A program made the translations under genes and the position numbers. The notes below the pieces were generated by a model, which ran no database searches, was not told the origin of the DNA, and saw nothing but the letters and a program-made list of their open reading frames with translations. Positions 1 to 13,000 of a stretch of DNA of 47,535 nucleotides are shown piece by piece; positions within the stretch are counted from its first letter, which is position 1; every line of letters begins with the position of its first letter. This stretch comes from Priapulus caudatus (taxonomy: Eukaryota > Priapulida > Priapulimorpha > Priapulimorphida > Priapulidae), in the NCBI RefSeq assembly GCF_000485595.1, contig NW_014577602.1, positions 38,931 through 86,465 of the forward strand. The letters are read 5' to 3'.

Positions 1-59
1 ATATATTATATATATATATAATAATATAATATATATATAATATATATATTATATATATG
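1..59. repeat. AT-rich microsatellite
   Basis: Irregular TA/TAA repeat at the window edge, inside an intron of the UBAP2L-like gene. The same tract, followed by the same unique sequence, recurs near 15,830-15,930, where the second noisy copy of this locus begins. Confidence 0.8.
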
Positions 60-254
60 TATATACTATGCTGGATAATATAAACTTAGGATAATCCCAT
101 TCTATTTTTATAACACAATTTTTCTATTACGTTCAACGGCAGTCGGGGCTTGTATAAACATGCAAATGGTTGAACCCCAGGTCAGCGCATGCACGACCGC
201 ACGCCCCCACATCCCGCATCATCGTCCGCCGCTATGCGCACGTGTGCGACTCAC

Positions 255-352
255 GTAGATAGGCATTCCCGCGGCAGCGGCTTGGCTCATGATGTACTGA
301 TGTCCGAGAATGTTTGGTGCCACCCCCGGAGGCAGGTTGGGCGGGACTTTAC
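255..352 (-). CDS. UBAP2L: UBAP2L-like exon 15 (GKVPPNLPPGV)
   Basis: Acceptor tatttcag before 352 and donor gtgagt after 255. The first two bases complete a glycine codon begun in exon 14; 32 further codons follow with no leftover base. It encodes KVPPNLPPGVAPNILGHQYI and then an alanine-rich stretch ending GMPIY, matching the PPNLPPGVPPLL..YIM block of human UBAP2L. The next exon lies off the left edge. Confidence 0.9.
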
Positions 353-3300
353 CTGAAATACACGACACGCTACGTGTTCACCATCAATCGCAAACGTACG
401 AATTAACCCAATATCAAACGCAGCAACATTACGCTTGAGATATAAGAACAGGGTTGGTGCATGTGGTGCAAGTTTTTTCCAGTTTTCCTGGACCTTTTTC
501 TATGACTGCAAGATTTCAGCCCAATACAATCGTTGCGCCTTGTATCATCCACTTAACCAGTAGTGACCAAACGCTCACATGAAACACATTTTTCTGACAA
601 GACAGACATGAGCTAAACTTTAAGGACCTTCTGAGACCAAACATAACAATAGCTGACTTTCCAGGTTTTCGGGGACCCGTACGAACCCTGCTAACCTTGC
701 CGTGACAACCAACCCCCACTCACCGCCGGCCAGAGACATCTTCGTCCTCGTCGAATTCGTCGTTATTGTCGACAAGTTTGTGACGCTCTGCTGCGTCGCC
801 GCGGACGACGACGCTGTTGCCGCGACGACGCCGCGCTCGCTCCCGCCTGCCCCTCGATCCCAGCCGCATCCTTCCCTGTCGCCGACGCGCTGCCTCCGAG
901 CCCCGCAGTGGCGCCCCCTAGCTTCCCCGTGGCGGCCATCGCCGACCCGTATCCCGAGCCGTAGCTCTGATTCTGGTACGTGGCGCCGTCGGACGTCGTG
1001 TGGTTGTTCTGGTAGCCCGCCTGGTGTACTGCGTCGCACTAGGGTAGCCGACGGTGCTGCCCCCGCGCCGTGAGTCGTTGAGTAGCTAGACCCCTGCTGC
1101 TGCTGCGCGCCGCCCTGGTACGATCCCGGCTGCTGCTGCTGCGCGGCGGCGGCGGCGGCAGCGGCGAACGACGCCTGGTACTGAGAACTCGCCGCCTGAC
1201 TCTGGTTCATCAGAGCCACGGCGGCGGCCGCGGCGGCCGAGTGGTAGTGTGACGACTGCGTCTGCACGCCGCCGGCCTGGTAGGGCGACGTCGTTGACCC
1301 CGTGTCCGGGTACCCGCCCGCCGCTGTCGATCCGCCGCCGCCAGCAACCGCCGCGTACTGACCCTGGGCCGCGTATGCCGCCACGCTGTAGCCAGATGGT
1401 GGCGCCACCTGCTGGCCGCTCGCGTAGCTCTGCGCGGCGGCATTCTGTAGCGATGAAGACAGACCGGAGGAGGAGTAGCCGGAGGGTGCTGAGGCCGTGC
1501 TCTGCTGCTGCTGCTGCTGCCGTGTCGCGTAGCCGGACGGATAGCCAGAGCCGTAGCTGTTCGACAGCGACTCCGTCTTGCTGCCGCTGGAGCTCAGAGA
1601 TCCTGCACGGAAAACACAAGAACGTCTCTTCGTCAAAACACAAGAACGGCTTCCTTGACTTCGTGCGGAATTAATAATGCAGCTGGTGTTATCCTCGCGT
1701 ATAGTAATGCAACCTTGACAAATTTACGAGGGCAAACTTCTGCGCCTCACGAATACACTTTATTGACAATTTCTTTCATAAGACTACTGTGCAGTTTTAA
1801 TTTATTCGCAATGTACGCGACTGAACTGACACTGAGAGGCTCACAAGACTGTTTGCACTTACGAAATCACAGTCTGGCTACGCTACTAATCACACTAGTG
1901 CACATAGAGAACGCGTGAGTGATGCCATCTTACTTGCCACTTACCATCGAGTGGTTGCGACTGGTTAGGCCGTTGATTTGACATCATAGATGTTGGCTTA
2001 GTCTGCCCCGGCAATAGAATCGGCTCAGGTCCTGCAGATATCTGCAAGCAACAAACATCTGATCATCTCAACCCATAAATGCCAGCAGTTCAAGATAAAA
2101 CATTAGGTTCACTCAAATGATTATTCACGCGAATAATTTCGCAGGAGCACATTTCATTAGTGTCTCTGATCATATTTGTTGGAAGCGAACTCACTTCATA
2201 ATGTCAAATTTCAGTGTTGGACTCATAAATCTACTACTCTACTACTAACTAAAGCTGCTGCTGCTGCTACTACTACTATGACGACGTCGACTACCACTAC
2301 CACTACCACTACCACTACCACTACTACTAATAATAATAATATTATTATTATTCCTACTATTACTACTACTACTAATGATAATACTACGCTCTACTACGCG
2401 AAACTCGCTGACTTTGGAGCACGATTACCCGTATCGCGGATGCCCGCGCACATACCTGGTTCTGCTGGCCTCCATCCTTCGTCTGGCCGGCTGCGGGAAT
2501 GCTGGGAGGGCCATACTGGGCCCTGGTCGGTGCTCCCTTGCCATCAAACGCGCCCGTGCCAGCCTGCTGGCCGGGCGATGCTCCGCCGCCGCCGCCGCCG
2601 GCCGCCACGCTCGAGCTGATCACAGTTGAGGGAACTTCGCACGCGTTTGCTGACGAGGGCAGCGGGGCGGACGCTGAAGCACTGCGCGCGGAAGAGACGC
2701 GAGACAAGACGGATTAGCACAGCCGCGGCGAACGATTCACGCGCGAGGGAGAGGCGGGCTGGGCGAGCGGCGAGAGGGATCGGTGGTGAGGTGGCACAGC
2801 TGATGCCCAACTCACACTTGTGGGAGACAATTTAGCGATGAGACGATGGAGCAACAAATTAATGGCTACGCCGAGATATGAGATTTACGATCACTGACCG
2901 TTTGTGCGGCAGAGACGAGGTGAGAAAGGAAAATATTTGTGTCGTCATGGTGGTATGGATCACCGCCCGATTCTCGAGCTCAATCTAGCTTTATGTTCTG
3001 GCACACAATAAGCACTATTACATCCGTCACATTGACAGCAAATGATGAAAGAATAGCACCACACCTGGAAGATGGCGATTGCTATTATGCCTGGGAGCTA
3101 ATGAGCGTTACTAGTAACTACACCTGTCACGTGCACGCACACACGTACGCACGCACATGCACGCACGCACATGCACGCACGCACGCGCGTGCACGCACAC
3201 ACGTATGAATGCACATGTACGCACGTACGCACGCACATGCACGCACACACGAACGCACATGCATGCACACGTTCGCACACACATGCACGCACACACGTAC

Positions 3301-4059
3301 GTACACTCATGCACGCACACACGTACGTACGCGCATGCACGCACACACGCACGGACATACACGTGGCACACACACACATACACACACACACCTGGCGGAG
3401 TTCTTCTGGTAAGAATTTGTCACGTTGCTGGACGAGGTGCTGTAGGGTGTGAAGTCTGAGTCGGAGCCAAACTCCACCGCACCGAATTGCACGTCGAGGC
3501 CATCCATGGGGTTACCGGGCATCTCCACAGCAGACTGTGGAATCTGTCACGGTAGTAAGCTCATAGTGAGATAGAGAGAGAGAGGCGAGAGAGATACAAG
3601 TAGAGACATAGAGAAAGGGGATAAGGAGAGAGACAAAGGAGGAGGAAGGGAAAGATGAGAGAGAGAGAGCGGGGAGATAGAGGAGAAGAAAGAGAGGGGG
3701 AGAGAGGGAGGAGGCAGAGAGACAAATAGAGACAGAGAGAAAGACAGAGACTGGGATAGAAAGGAAGAGAAAGAGAGAGATGATGCCAACTTGCCAAGTC
3801 ACCAACATCTGACATGCAAAATTTCACATGAAAACCTTCAGTTGAAAGACAAAAATCCAAGGTGTAAACATGGATTACTGCATAGCTATATGAATATGAG
3901 CACACACATGAATATACATACACACGCCCATACACACGCCAGAAGCGCACACACACCCAAGTAACAACGCAAACTCACTTTGGACGGCGGCGGCAGCCGC
4001 GTCTTCTGTGTTTTCTGCCGCTGCGCCTGGCTGGCCTGCGACGCTGTCATCGCGGACGC

Positions 4060-4092
<33 letters not shown>

Positions 4093-7000
4093 GCTAGGAG
4101 GCTGCGGCGGTGACTGCGCGGGCATCTGTGCGGCCGGTGCCTGGCTCGGCATCACGCTGGATCGACTCTGCCCTGACGCGGCCATCGACGCCCACGTGTC
4201 GCCCATCGTCGAGCTGCCGCCACTGTTCACCAACTACGACGAGCGATTAATCATTACGCATCGTCACACTGTCACGCCGGTAGTAGCAGCCACCTGTCGA
4301 TTTACTGCCTGTCCATAAAGGCCAGCTCTCTCTCGCATGACCTTTATAGACAGGCTCGTCTGTATTTCACGTACGTCGAGAGATAGGTTACTGGTCCTGA
4401 CCGTCTTGGGCAAATATTTCGTGGGTGAATTACGTTATTTCAGCGCTAACCGCAACATGTGCAGGGTATAAGTTTCACTGCCGAATCACCACACAACACG
4501 CTGATCCATCCTAGCCACAAAGTATTTGAATTTCAACAAAACAATTCTAACCTAACACTAACCAAGCTGCAGAAGCTTACCCCAACAGCTGACTTGATAG
4601 TGTCTGTGGCGACTTGTGAGTTGAACTGGTTCATTAGTTGAGACTGAGCTGACAGAGTGGGGTCACCTAAGCTGGTACCCTGTGCCTTTGGAGGCAATAT
4701 CGACTCCAAGTCGATGCTGTAGACAAAAAAACAATCACACTAAAATAACCTATACTCACGTTGTTTCTGTATTTACACTCCTAGAGTTCATTGTTAAGAC
4801 AGCGTTGAGTAAAAATCGCTTACAGTGGACTGCGTTGGAACAACACAACTAATGCTAGGAAATTACTCATATACTATATGCTTAGACTTATTGCCACAAT
4901 CTCATTCACGCAACATTACGCTTACTTTCTGATTTCAAAGCTAATCGATCATGGAGAAACACGGCCAGACACCCATCAACGAGAGGAGACAAACACAATC
5001 TCCCTTCGCACTAACACTCTTGCTGGACGCTTTACAGCTTGACACTGCAGGGGGCGAGCGGATACCAACAACGAGGAGATACCTTTTTCCGACCATGCTG
5101 TCCTGATCTACTGTGTTTGTGGCAGTCGCTCCGCTGGGAGTAAACACCTTCGACTCAACGACTGTCTGCAACATCGCAATGACACGCAAACTAGCACACA
5201 GCAGTGAGAATGACCCATGAAAAACTCACTATCACTCTATAGATTCACTTACGTAAACATGCCTGACATCGTGAAACTTCATATTACCATACCTATATCA
5301 CAACATTATATTATGACCCATAATTATAATTGGATTTTAAGTGACACAAAACTTACTTCTGATGTCAAAATCATAATACCCAATATTTTACCTTGTCCCC
5401 CACCAACACCTTTTTTCTACGAATTTACACTCAAACATGATCCTGGCAAAATCTCTGTAACTGTAAGCCTGGCATGTCAATGGCCGACAATATTGAAGGA
5501 GGGTAGACAATATAGATACTAAAGCAGACCATTGTGGGTACAGCATGTACATGACACACCAGGGGACAGGTGAGAACACATGCTACACCAACATCAAACT
5601 GTCAAACTGCATTGTTATGGGCAAGCATATATTCTACATCACTCGCTCTGCCTGTAGCCCCTGACATGTACGTCTGGGAAAGTTTATGAACGTGTGATGG
5701 TCGAGATTGGCAGGGGAGTTGTGCACACTTACAGACCAGTCCTCCTCCGCCCACTCTTCTATGTCGTTAGCCATATCATTGCTCCAATTACCTGAAAAGC
5801 GAAGAGATCACATCAGACGTAGGAAATCATCGGCAAGTAACAACATCTATCTCTGCCGCTGACAACATTTCTCGAGTTCTCCCCTTCTGGCTTATTCTGC
5901 CTCTACACTCATTTTCACTTCTACATTCGGTCCTCATTTTACAGAGATGCGGCACACACATCTGTCGCTCTGAAAAAGCTCTCTCGAATAGTCTCCCCCA
6001 CTCCGCGTCTACGTATATTTTCACAGACACCATTTCATGAGCTCGGAGCGACGTACCTCTGATGCTAGACCGTTGCCACACTTGCTCCCATGGCAATGGT
6101 TTCACAGATGTGGCACACACGCACCCCCCCCCCCCCGCCACTGACATAACTCACACAAAATCTCCCTTGCGACGGCTTCCACGTATTTATACGCGATGGC
6201 GACTAGGCTTACCGACGTGTGTCGTTGTGTCATTGACGACGCTGTCGTCCAGGTTGCTGTTGGTCCACGTGTCGATGGGTTTGTTGAACGCACCACCGCG
6301 GCTGCCTCCCCCTCGGCGCTCGTCGTCCCGCCACGTCCTGAGTGAACACAAGAACATCTACGTCAGCTCGCCCCCAATACGCCTGCTCGCTCTCTCCCTA
6401 CCGCAACCCTTGTTGTGATCCCCGTTCACGCACGGCTGACCTATCCATGCAAGGCGAGATAACCATACCTCAGACAGTGTTTCCCCTGCATTGACAAGAG
6501 CGAGGCGGCCGCTCAAATCTCAGCCGCCACGCAGAAATTTATCCAAAAACACCGCCTCGCTGACGAAAATCAATGTTCTTCCATCAATAAACTACACTTT
6601 ATTGACAGCGTTCGAAATTAGTACCGACCCGGAGGCCCGAGGCTACCAAGTTTTTGCTTCGGTCACCATCTCTACGAAACTGCCGGTCCTCCGAGGCCTG
6701 CCTCCTCCGGAGCGGCACTTTTCCCCTCATATTACGCTGAAATACTACTGTTATCGCAACGGCAGTTTAGACAGAATTGTAAACGGGAGCCCATACTAAT
6801 ACGCTTTGTTCCGGAACGTAGACGGGGTATCCCAAACATCTAGAGCCGAGGGCATGAACTCCCTCAACGCTTGATTCGCCACACGAACAAAGCCTCGTGA
6901 CAGTCTAAGAAATCGATTGCGGCGGCATGTACCACAGCCCAGTGTTTTTATGACCGCATAACAATAACTTCATATGTCGCAGGGGTTATCGTGGGGAGTG

Positions 7001-10000
7001 TGGGCACGACCAGTGACACCTGACACGCAGGTAATCAAAGCTGTTAACTGAATTCGTCCCTTTCTTTACGTAGAAAGTGAACTATTTTTATTCAGTTAGA
7101 TATCTAGAAGCAATGTAAACTGTATATACTTCAAGATTCTAGGTACTTGTACCTTTGCGGATATGCGGCAGCATTAATCTATGCATGGGGGTACAGAGGA
7201 CTGTGGAGGAGAAAAACGAAAGTAAAACCTTTCCCAGAAGCTTGTTTGTTCCTTGTGACAACTTGAAAAAGTGATTCAAGTCTCATATAATGTGTTCAGA
7301 ATAGCTTAGAATGCACAAAATTGCACCTTTTTTTAATTTCTGGGGGCCATGCCCCCGGACCCCACTAGCATCGCGATCACCTTCGGTGCTCGCATTGCTC
7401 GCTTCTCCGATTGCGCAACCACCAAGAAAATTTTTACCGCCTCGCTGACCTTTTTGGCCAGGGGAAACACTGCCTCAGATATTGTTTCTAGGTCCGGCTC
7501 ACCCACTTTATACCCTGTTTCTCATGCGTGCATGCCAAATTGAGGACTTTGCGACACTTCGCTCCCTGGCTTTGTCTTTTAGAACATCTTATTACAACAG
7601 TGATTGGCTAGAGCTGACTGTCAATCTTGACAGGCGGATAACAAGCGTCAATTAGGTTCACATTGTTTCACATGTCGTACCGACTCAGCAATAACTGGAA
7701 ACCATGGGCCCGTTGTCAGAAACAAAATTAGTCTTAACATTAGTCTTAACATTAACTTCCACTCGTAAACCGTTGACAGAAACATCGCAAAGTTACGAGA
7801 ATGAAAAATCCTCGAAAGTATCCTCTTAACATTACGAGAGCCCAGACCCTCTCGTAACTTTAATATTAAGATGAAAATAACACATTTACACTACGAATTA
7901 CAATTATAGTGATATATTTTATAATAATGAATAAAATGTGTGTTTTTCTTGAAAAACACGTCAAAATCATTCATTATCTACCGATCATAAAACAAAACAA
8001 AACATTTACAAAAGGCGTATGGCATTTGTTCTCTTGTTTTAACTACTTTGCTACTTGCCACGACTCTCGCGTCTCGTGTTACAGTGTGAGAATTTGTCTT
8101 GTTGTGCAGAATAAATTCATAACCACATCGTTTTTAATCAAATATTATTTACATGTGGTTAGCCATCATAATATGCATAAATAACTGTGTTGTACAATAA
8201 ATGCGTATGAATTTGAATTTTGTGATCGATTCTCATCCAATCAGCAGTCTTGTGACATGAAATTATGAAGTTCCTGTTATCGCGAGTTTGCTCGTAGCTA
8301 CGACGTGTTTCTGTCAACGCTACTCTCGTAAAATTAAAGGGACAGTAGCCTCTAGGATTTTACGGCATACAACTGTACTTACTGTATAACAAATCGTCTA
8401 TACCCACACGTATTTGTTACCAGATATCCAATCTTAAATTGTTATAATTAATATAACACTATCAACGCTCTTAAGAATTCAAACGGCGCCATGACACCCC
8501 GACCTGCTGCACCACCGAAAAAGTGCTGTATTTGACAATTTATTTTGCACGATAACAGACGAGCGCTAATCACAAAAGGCAATGATATTATAACCATAAA
8601 GGCTATTTAACAAACGATATTATTTATATGCAATTCTATCCATAGTATAACTGAATACTATATATCTTTATAAGGTATTACGAATCCTTTTGCTTTTAAT
8701 GAATAAATAAAGAAAACACCCTCGGCTCTGTCTAAGCCCTTGGCTGGAAATGGTTTGCGAACTTATCAGATCGCTGCGCTTTGAGTAGCGCCACCGTCGT
8801 TGCTAATCAAACTGTGAGTCAGCTTAGTTTTAAAACAGTTCTTTTTTAAACTATTTCTAATGGTGAGTGAACCATGAAAACTTTTTATGTAGCGTAATTT
8901 ATTAACCTAAATTAGCTGAAATATAACCCTAGAACCTAGAGTAAACTCTCCCTTTAACATTAGTCGTAAGTGTTATCGTAGCATTAACATTAGCATTAAC
9001 TTTACGATGTTTCTGACAACGGCCCCCATGACAATATTGGCAAATACTGGTACAATCGTTTCGTCATTTATGGATACAGACAAACTACAATCACTGGCCA
9101 TATGCCCACTAACCGATATAGCAGCCAAATGCTACACACCGAGCTCGTTTATGCTATATAGCTACATTACCCTATGCGAGATCCACCCCTAGTGCCTCCA
9201 CGACCACCTGAAACAAACACGCGTATAAGCAACCAAGCTCAAGTGCTATCACGTATTAACACACAGTTGTAAAAACCATAAATTTCTATCGAGCTAGCTA
9301 AACGAGCCCCACATCACCTGTAAGCCACTAGCGCATACCACCACATTATGAATCGCCATTAGATTACCTTTATTATGAATAAATAAAGAAAAAACAAGTG
9401 CAGTGGCAAATACCAGCAACACAAACTTTACCTTCTTGGAACCAGCCACCCAGAGAAGCTGCCATTAACACATGCACACGCACTCACATACAGACGCACG
9501 CACCCCCACGGACTCACGCACACACTACAAGGCATGTTATCTCTGCTATGACGCATGCGCGCGAGTTTCTACTTACGTCCGCCACCTCGTCCACGACCTC
9601 TTTCCGATCTTTCTGAATCACCACTTCTGTCACCATCCGGTCCTCTCCCTGTAGCAACGAAAAATCCCACACGTTACTCACACGAACGGTGACCTCACAG
9701 CGACTGTTACACAATGACGACAACAAGTTGGTGAACACTAACTTGGCATAATTCAGACTACGGCAGACGTAAACTTGCCCTCGTATCACTAGCCCTTGCC
9801 TACTGGCTGATAATTCAAATGGAAACTTCTACGTGGTAAACTGTGTAAGTTAGCGCATTATGCCTGGCGCATTACGGAGCTGCAGAACACCACCTGAATA
9901 CATCGCATGCTATCACATCTTATTGCCAACGCCATTAACAGACGGCAGCTGGGAACCACATTTACGATGCACCCTGGCCCGTCAAACAGGGGAAGACTCA

Positions 10001-13000
10001 ACTACGGTGACACGCCAAACTGGAGTCGCGTCCCCGCGCGCATCCGACGAAGGAACGACACACGTACACGTGCGGTTGCCGCGGGCGAATCGCGGCGCGA
10101 TGTTGCGTCCGCCGCGCGATCCTGCGCCGTCACGCTCGTGCGAGCTGCCGCCACCACCGCCGCCTCCGCCCCGCTGCTGCTCGAATGTGCCACGCTCACG
10201 GCTCTTCTCTACGACCCGGTCCGGCCGGCCTTCCTTTGGTGTGTGGTTGGTCTCAGCCGCAGGCTGCTTCTGAGTCGGCGCGCTCGCACTCGCCTTCTTC
10301 TTCTTCTTTCCCGAGGTCTCCCACTCTCCCTGTAGATTAGTGTAGATATCAAAAATACGGGCAAAATCATCATTTGGCTATAATCTCGCAAACTCTCCCT
10401 GCATTGGAAGGTGGAGAAGTTCATTTAAAATTATTTTTTGGCTTTTCTTTTTTCGATTTTTGTTACGAGAGCAGTAGCGAAAAGGTGCCAAAATAAAACT
10501 CGAGTTTACAAACTGCACTTTCTTAGAGACAATAAACTAGACTCGAATGGAAGCACACAGTCACACACACACATGCACGCACCACACATACACGTGCACC
10601 ACGCACACACAAAGACATGTGCCACATACACACGCATGTACACACACCCACGCATGCACGCACACACACACTATCACGCACACATGCACGCCTTCATACG
10701 GACACTAGCATGCACTTACCTCATCAGCATACCCTTCCAGCAACATATTAACGGCTCTGTTTGGATCTCCATCGCAGTCATGCAATGCTACGACTGTCTC
10801 ATCCACAGATCTGCCTGTTAGCTCCACTACCTGCACGATACAACAATGTGAAACACACATCAGCAATAAGTACAGTCAGACGACTAACCATCGCAAACAA
10901 CTCTCTCCACAAGCGTTCTCCACTACCTGTACAATATAACAACCGACAAGCATGAGCGTGAATATGGCTATACAACATGTACAAGTTCAACCATCACCTC
11001 AAACAACCCTACCCATGCGTACCTACACAATACAACAACAGGGCATGAAATTCAGATTCTTTTGCACCGGCCCAGAGGGCTGGCAACAGCAGTTTTTTAC
11101 CAGCCCTCATCATAATTTACCAGCCCACACAAATTTTGCTTTAAAAAAAACATAAAGACAAGACCGTTTCGCTGACTCTTGCTTGTCCAAAAAATGTTGT
11201 AGTGTGCGGCATCACGCAGTAGCTGTTGAACAGACTATAATGCAGATCGTGAATGATGTCCGAAGTGTTTTTGTCAAAGTCATGTTTCAAGCTCGCATTG
11301 TCGATTTCAAATTTGTAAAATGTTGATCAATTATGGCGTGACATCCTTCAGGTAAAATAGTATTGTAGGCTATTTGCTCATTAATGCTATAAATAATGAA
11401 AGTGTCAATGACACTGTAGCTCACCATAAAAAAGGACACAAATGAGTGAGTGAGAAGAAGTCAGTTTTAATTGAGCAATCATCGACGTACATTATAGAAA
11501 CGAAGAGTATATATGGGAGAACTCTATCTCTTATTATATACTCTTGATAATTATGTGTAATTTTTTATGTGAAAATAATAAATAATATACAAGTTCGTCT
11601 TGTACTATTTTGTTCACTCATCACACTTCAGCAATTTCACATTTCCACTTGTCCCTCCCCACTGCAAAGCATTATGGGGGGGGGTGTCACATCTGAGATG
11701 CTACAGGGTGGTTCCAAAAAATCCGGAATGATCAAGTAGTGACCAATTAAAGCGTAGCGAGCGGTAATGGTAATGAATTTTTACCGTCGCAGAACGATCC
11801 GTCGTGCAAATCGAAAGCTCCCTAATGCTAAATTTAATGTGCTAATTCGCAATGAAGAAAATCCCTTCTAAATATTGTTATTTTGGGTCTGATTTTCAGC
11901 ATTTTTCAATCGGATTTTTCTGATTTTTTTCCCGAAACTTTTTACATTTAAAAAAAAATCGGGAAATGTAGCATCTCTGCCCCGTAAAAAAACACATAAA
12001 CTGGTTCAACTTATAAAAACGGCCAAGAGGTTGTTATAATAGAAGAGGGAATACTGTAATAATACAACTGCATATAAAAATAAAATTAATGTTGATATCA
12101 ACAATATCATGCTTAGGGGTTGCACACAACACGGTTACACCATACAGTGAAGAAGGCAGTCTTATTCAGACATCAGAAGGTTGTTGCATACCGTGATATA
12201 AAGTCTATCACGTCTATAAGAATTACAAAACTAAAGGTTTAGTAGCTTAGTCAGCTCTCTCTCTGTGAGAGACGGTCAGCCAGCATACAGAACAAGCATG
12301 ACAACAGGGTTCATAGTATAGTAAGACACATGTTGAAATAAGGACTTATAAGACCATTTCTGGAGGTCAAAATAAGACTTTTTTACGCGATTTCTGATAG
12401 ATCACCGACTATCAAAGTACACTAATAATATTTATATACACAATTGCACAGCAGATTTAATTATTCCGTATTATATATACAACAATTCTTACTCTAAGTC
12501 GAGAAAAAATAAGGACTATTAAGTACTTTTCTAAGATTTCATCAAAAATAAGTACTAATAAGGGCCCTTATTTTATTTTTGGCAAAATAAGTACTTATAA
12601 GACTTTGGAAGACCCGCTACGAACCCTGGACAAGCATACAAAACTAAAATGCTACCATTCATATACATCAAAAAGAACTAGCACTAGAGCGATCACATCG
12701 ATATGTTCAGCTAATCGCAAGCTAAGCAATATGAAATCAGCTAATACTACCAACGTATGCAACCAGAAAAATATAGGGTTATAATTTTTTCTCACTAGCC
12801 AGTCAGGCTGGTTACTTGATGAAACCACTAGTCATCCTCCTCATCTCTAACTCAACCATTTTTACAAACATCTCAAGTGCACAATTAATAATCATTAAAT
12901 AATTTAATTAATAGTTAAACAATTACTCTCTCAGTTTTAGGAGTCACCTAATGACGAGTATGACTAAGCACTTCACAATGAATGCTCTTCTGCAGCATTC

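Larger units (their letters stand above)
6338..9576 (-). other. UBAP2L-like intron 5 (3.2 kb, element-rich)
   Basis: Most of this intron is mobile DNA: a hAT-like element at 6,475-7,472 and a pair of nested elements at 7,706-9,026. A phase-neutral 27-base exon candidate lies at 9,432-9,458. The rest is AT-rich sequence without recognisable content. Confidence 0.75.

Noticed and set aside
620-1674. Plus-strand and alternative minus-strand frames over exon 14, such as a 141-residue Arg/Pro-rich frame
   Set aside because: Shadows of a GC-rich coding exon; only the minus frame linked by splice phase gives UBAP2L-like sequence.
2384-2810. Plus-strand frames of 69-147 residues and an 88-residue minus frame near exon 12
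   Set aside because: They are shadows of exon 12 and of trinucleotide repeats; no domain resemblance.
3098-3459. Cys/Val-rich and His/Thr-rich small proteins (90-100 residues)
   Set aside because: Pure repeat translations of the intronic CACG array.
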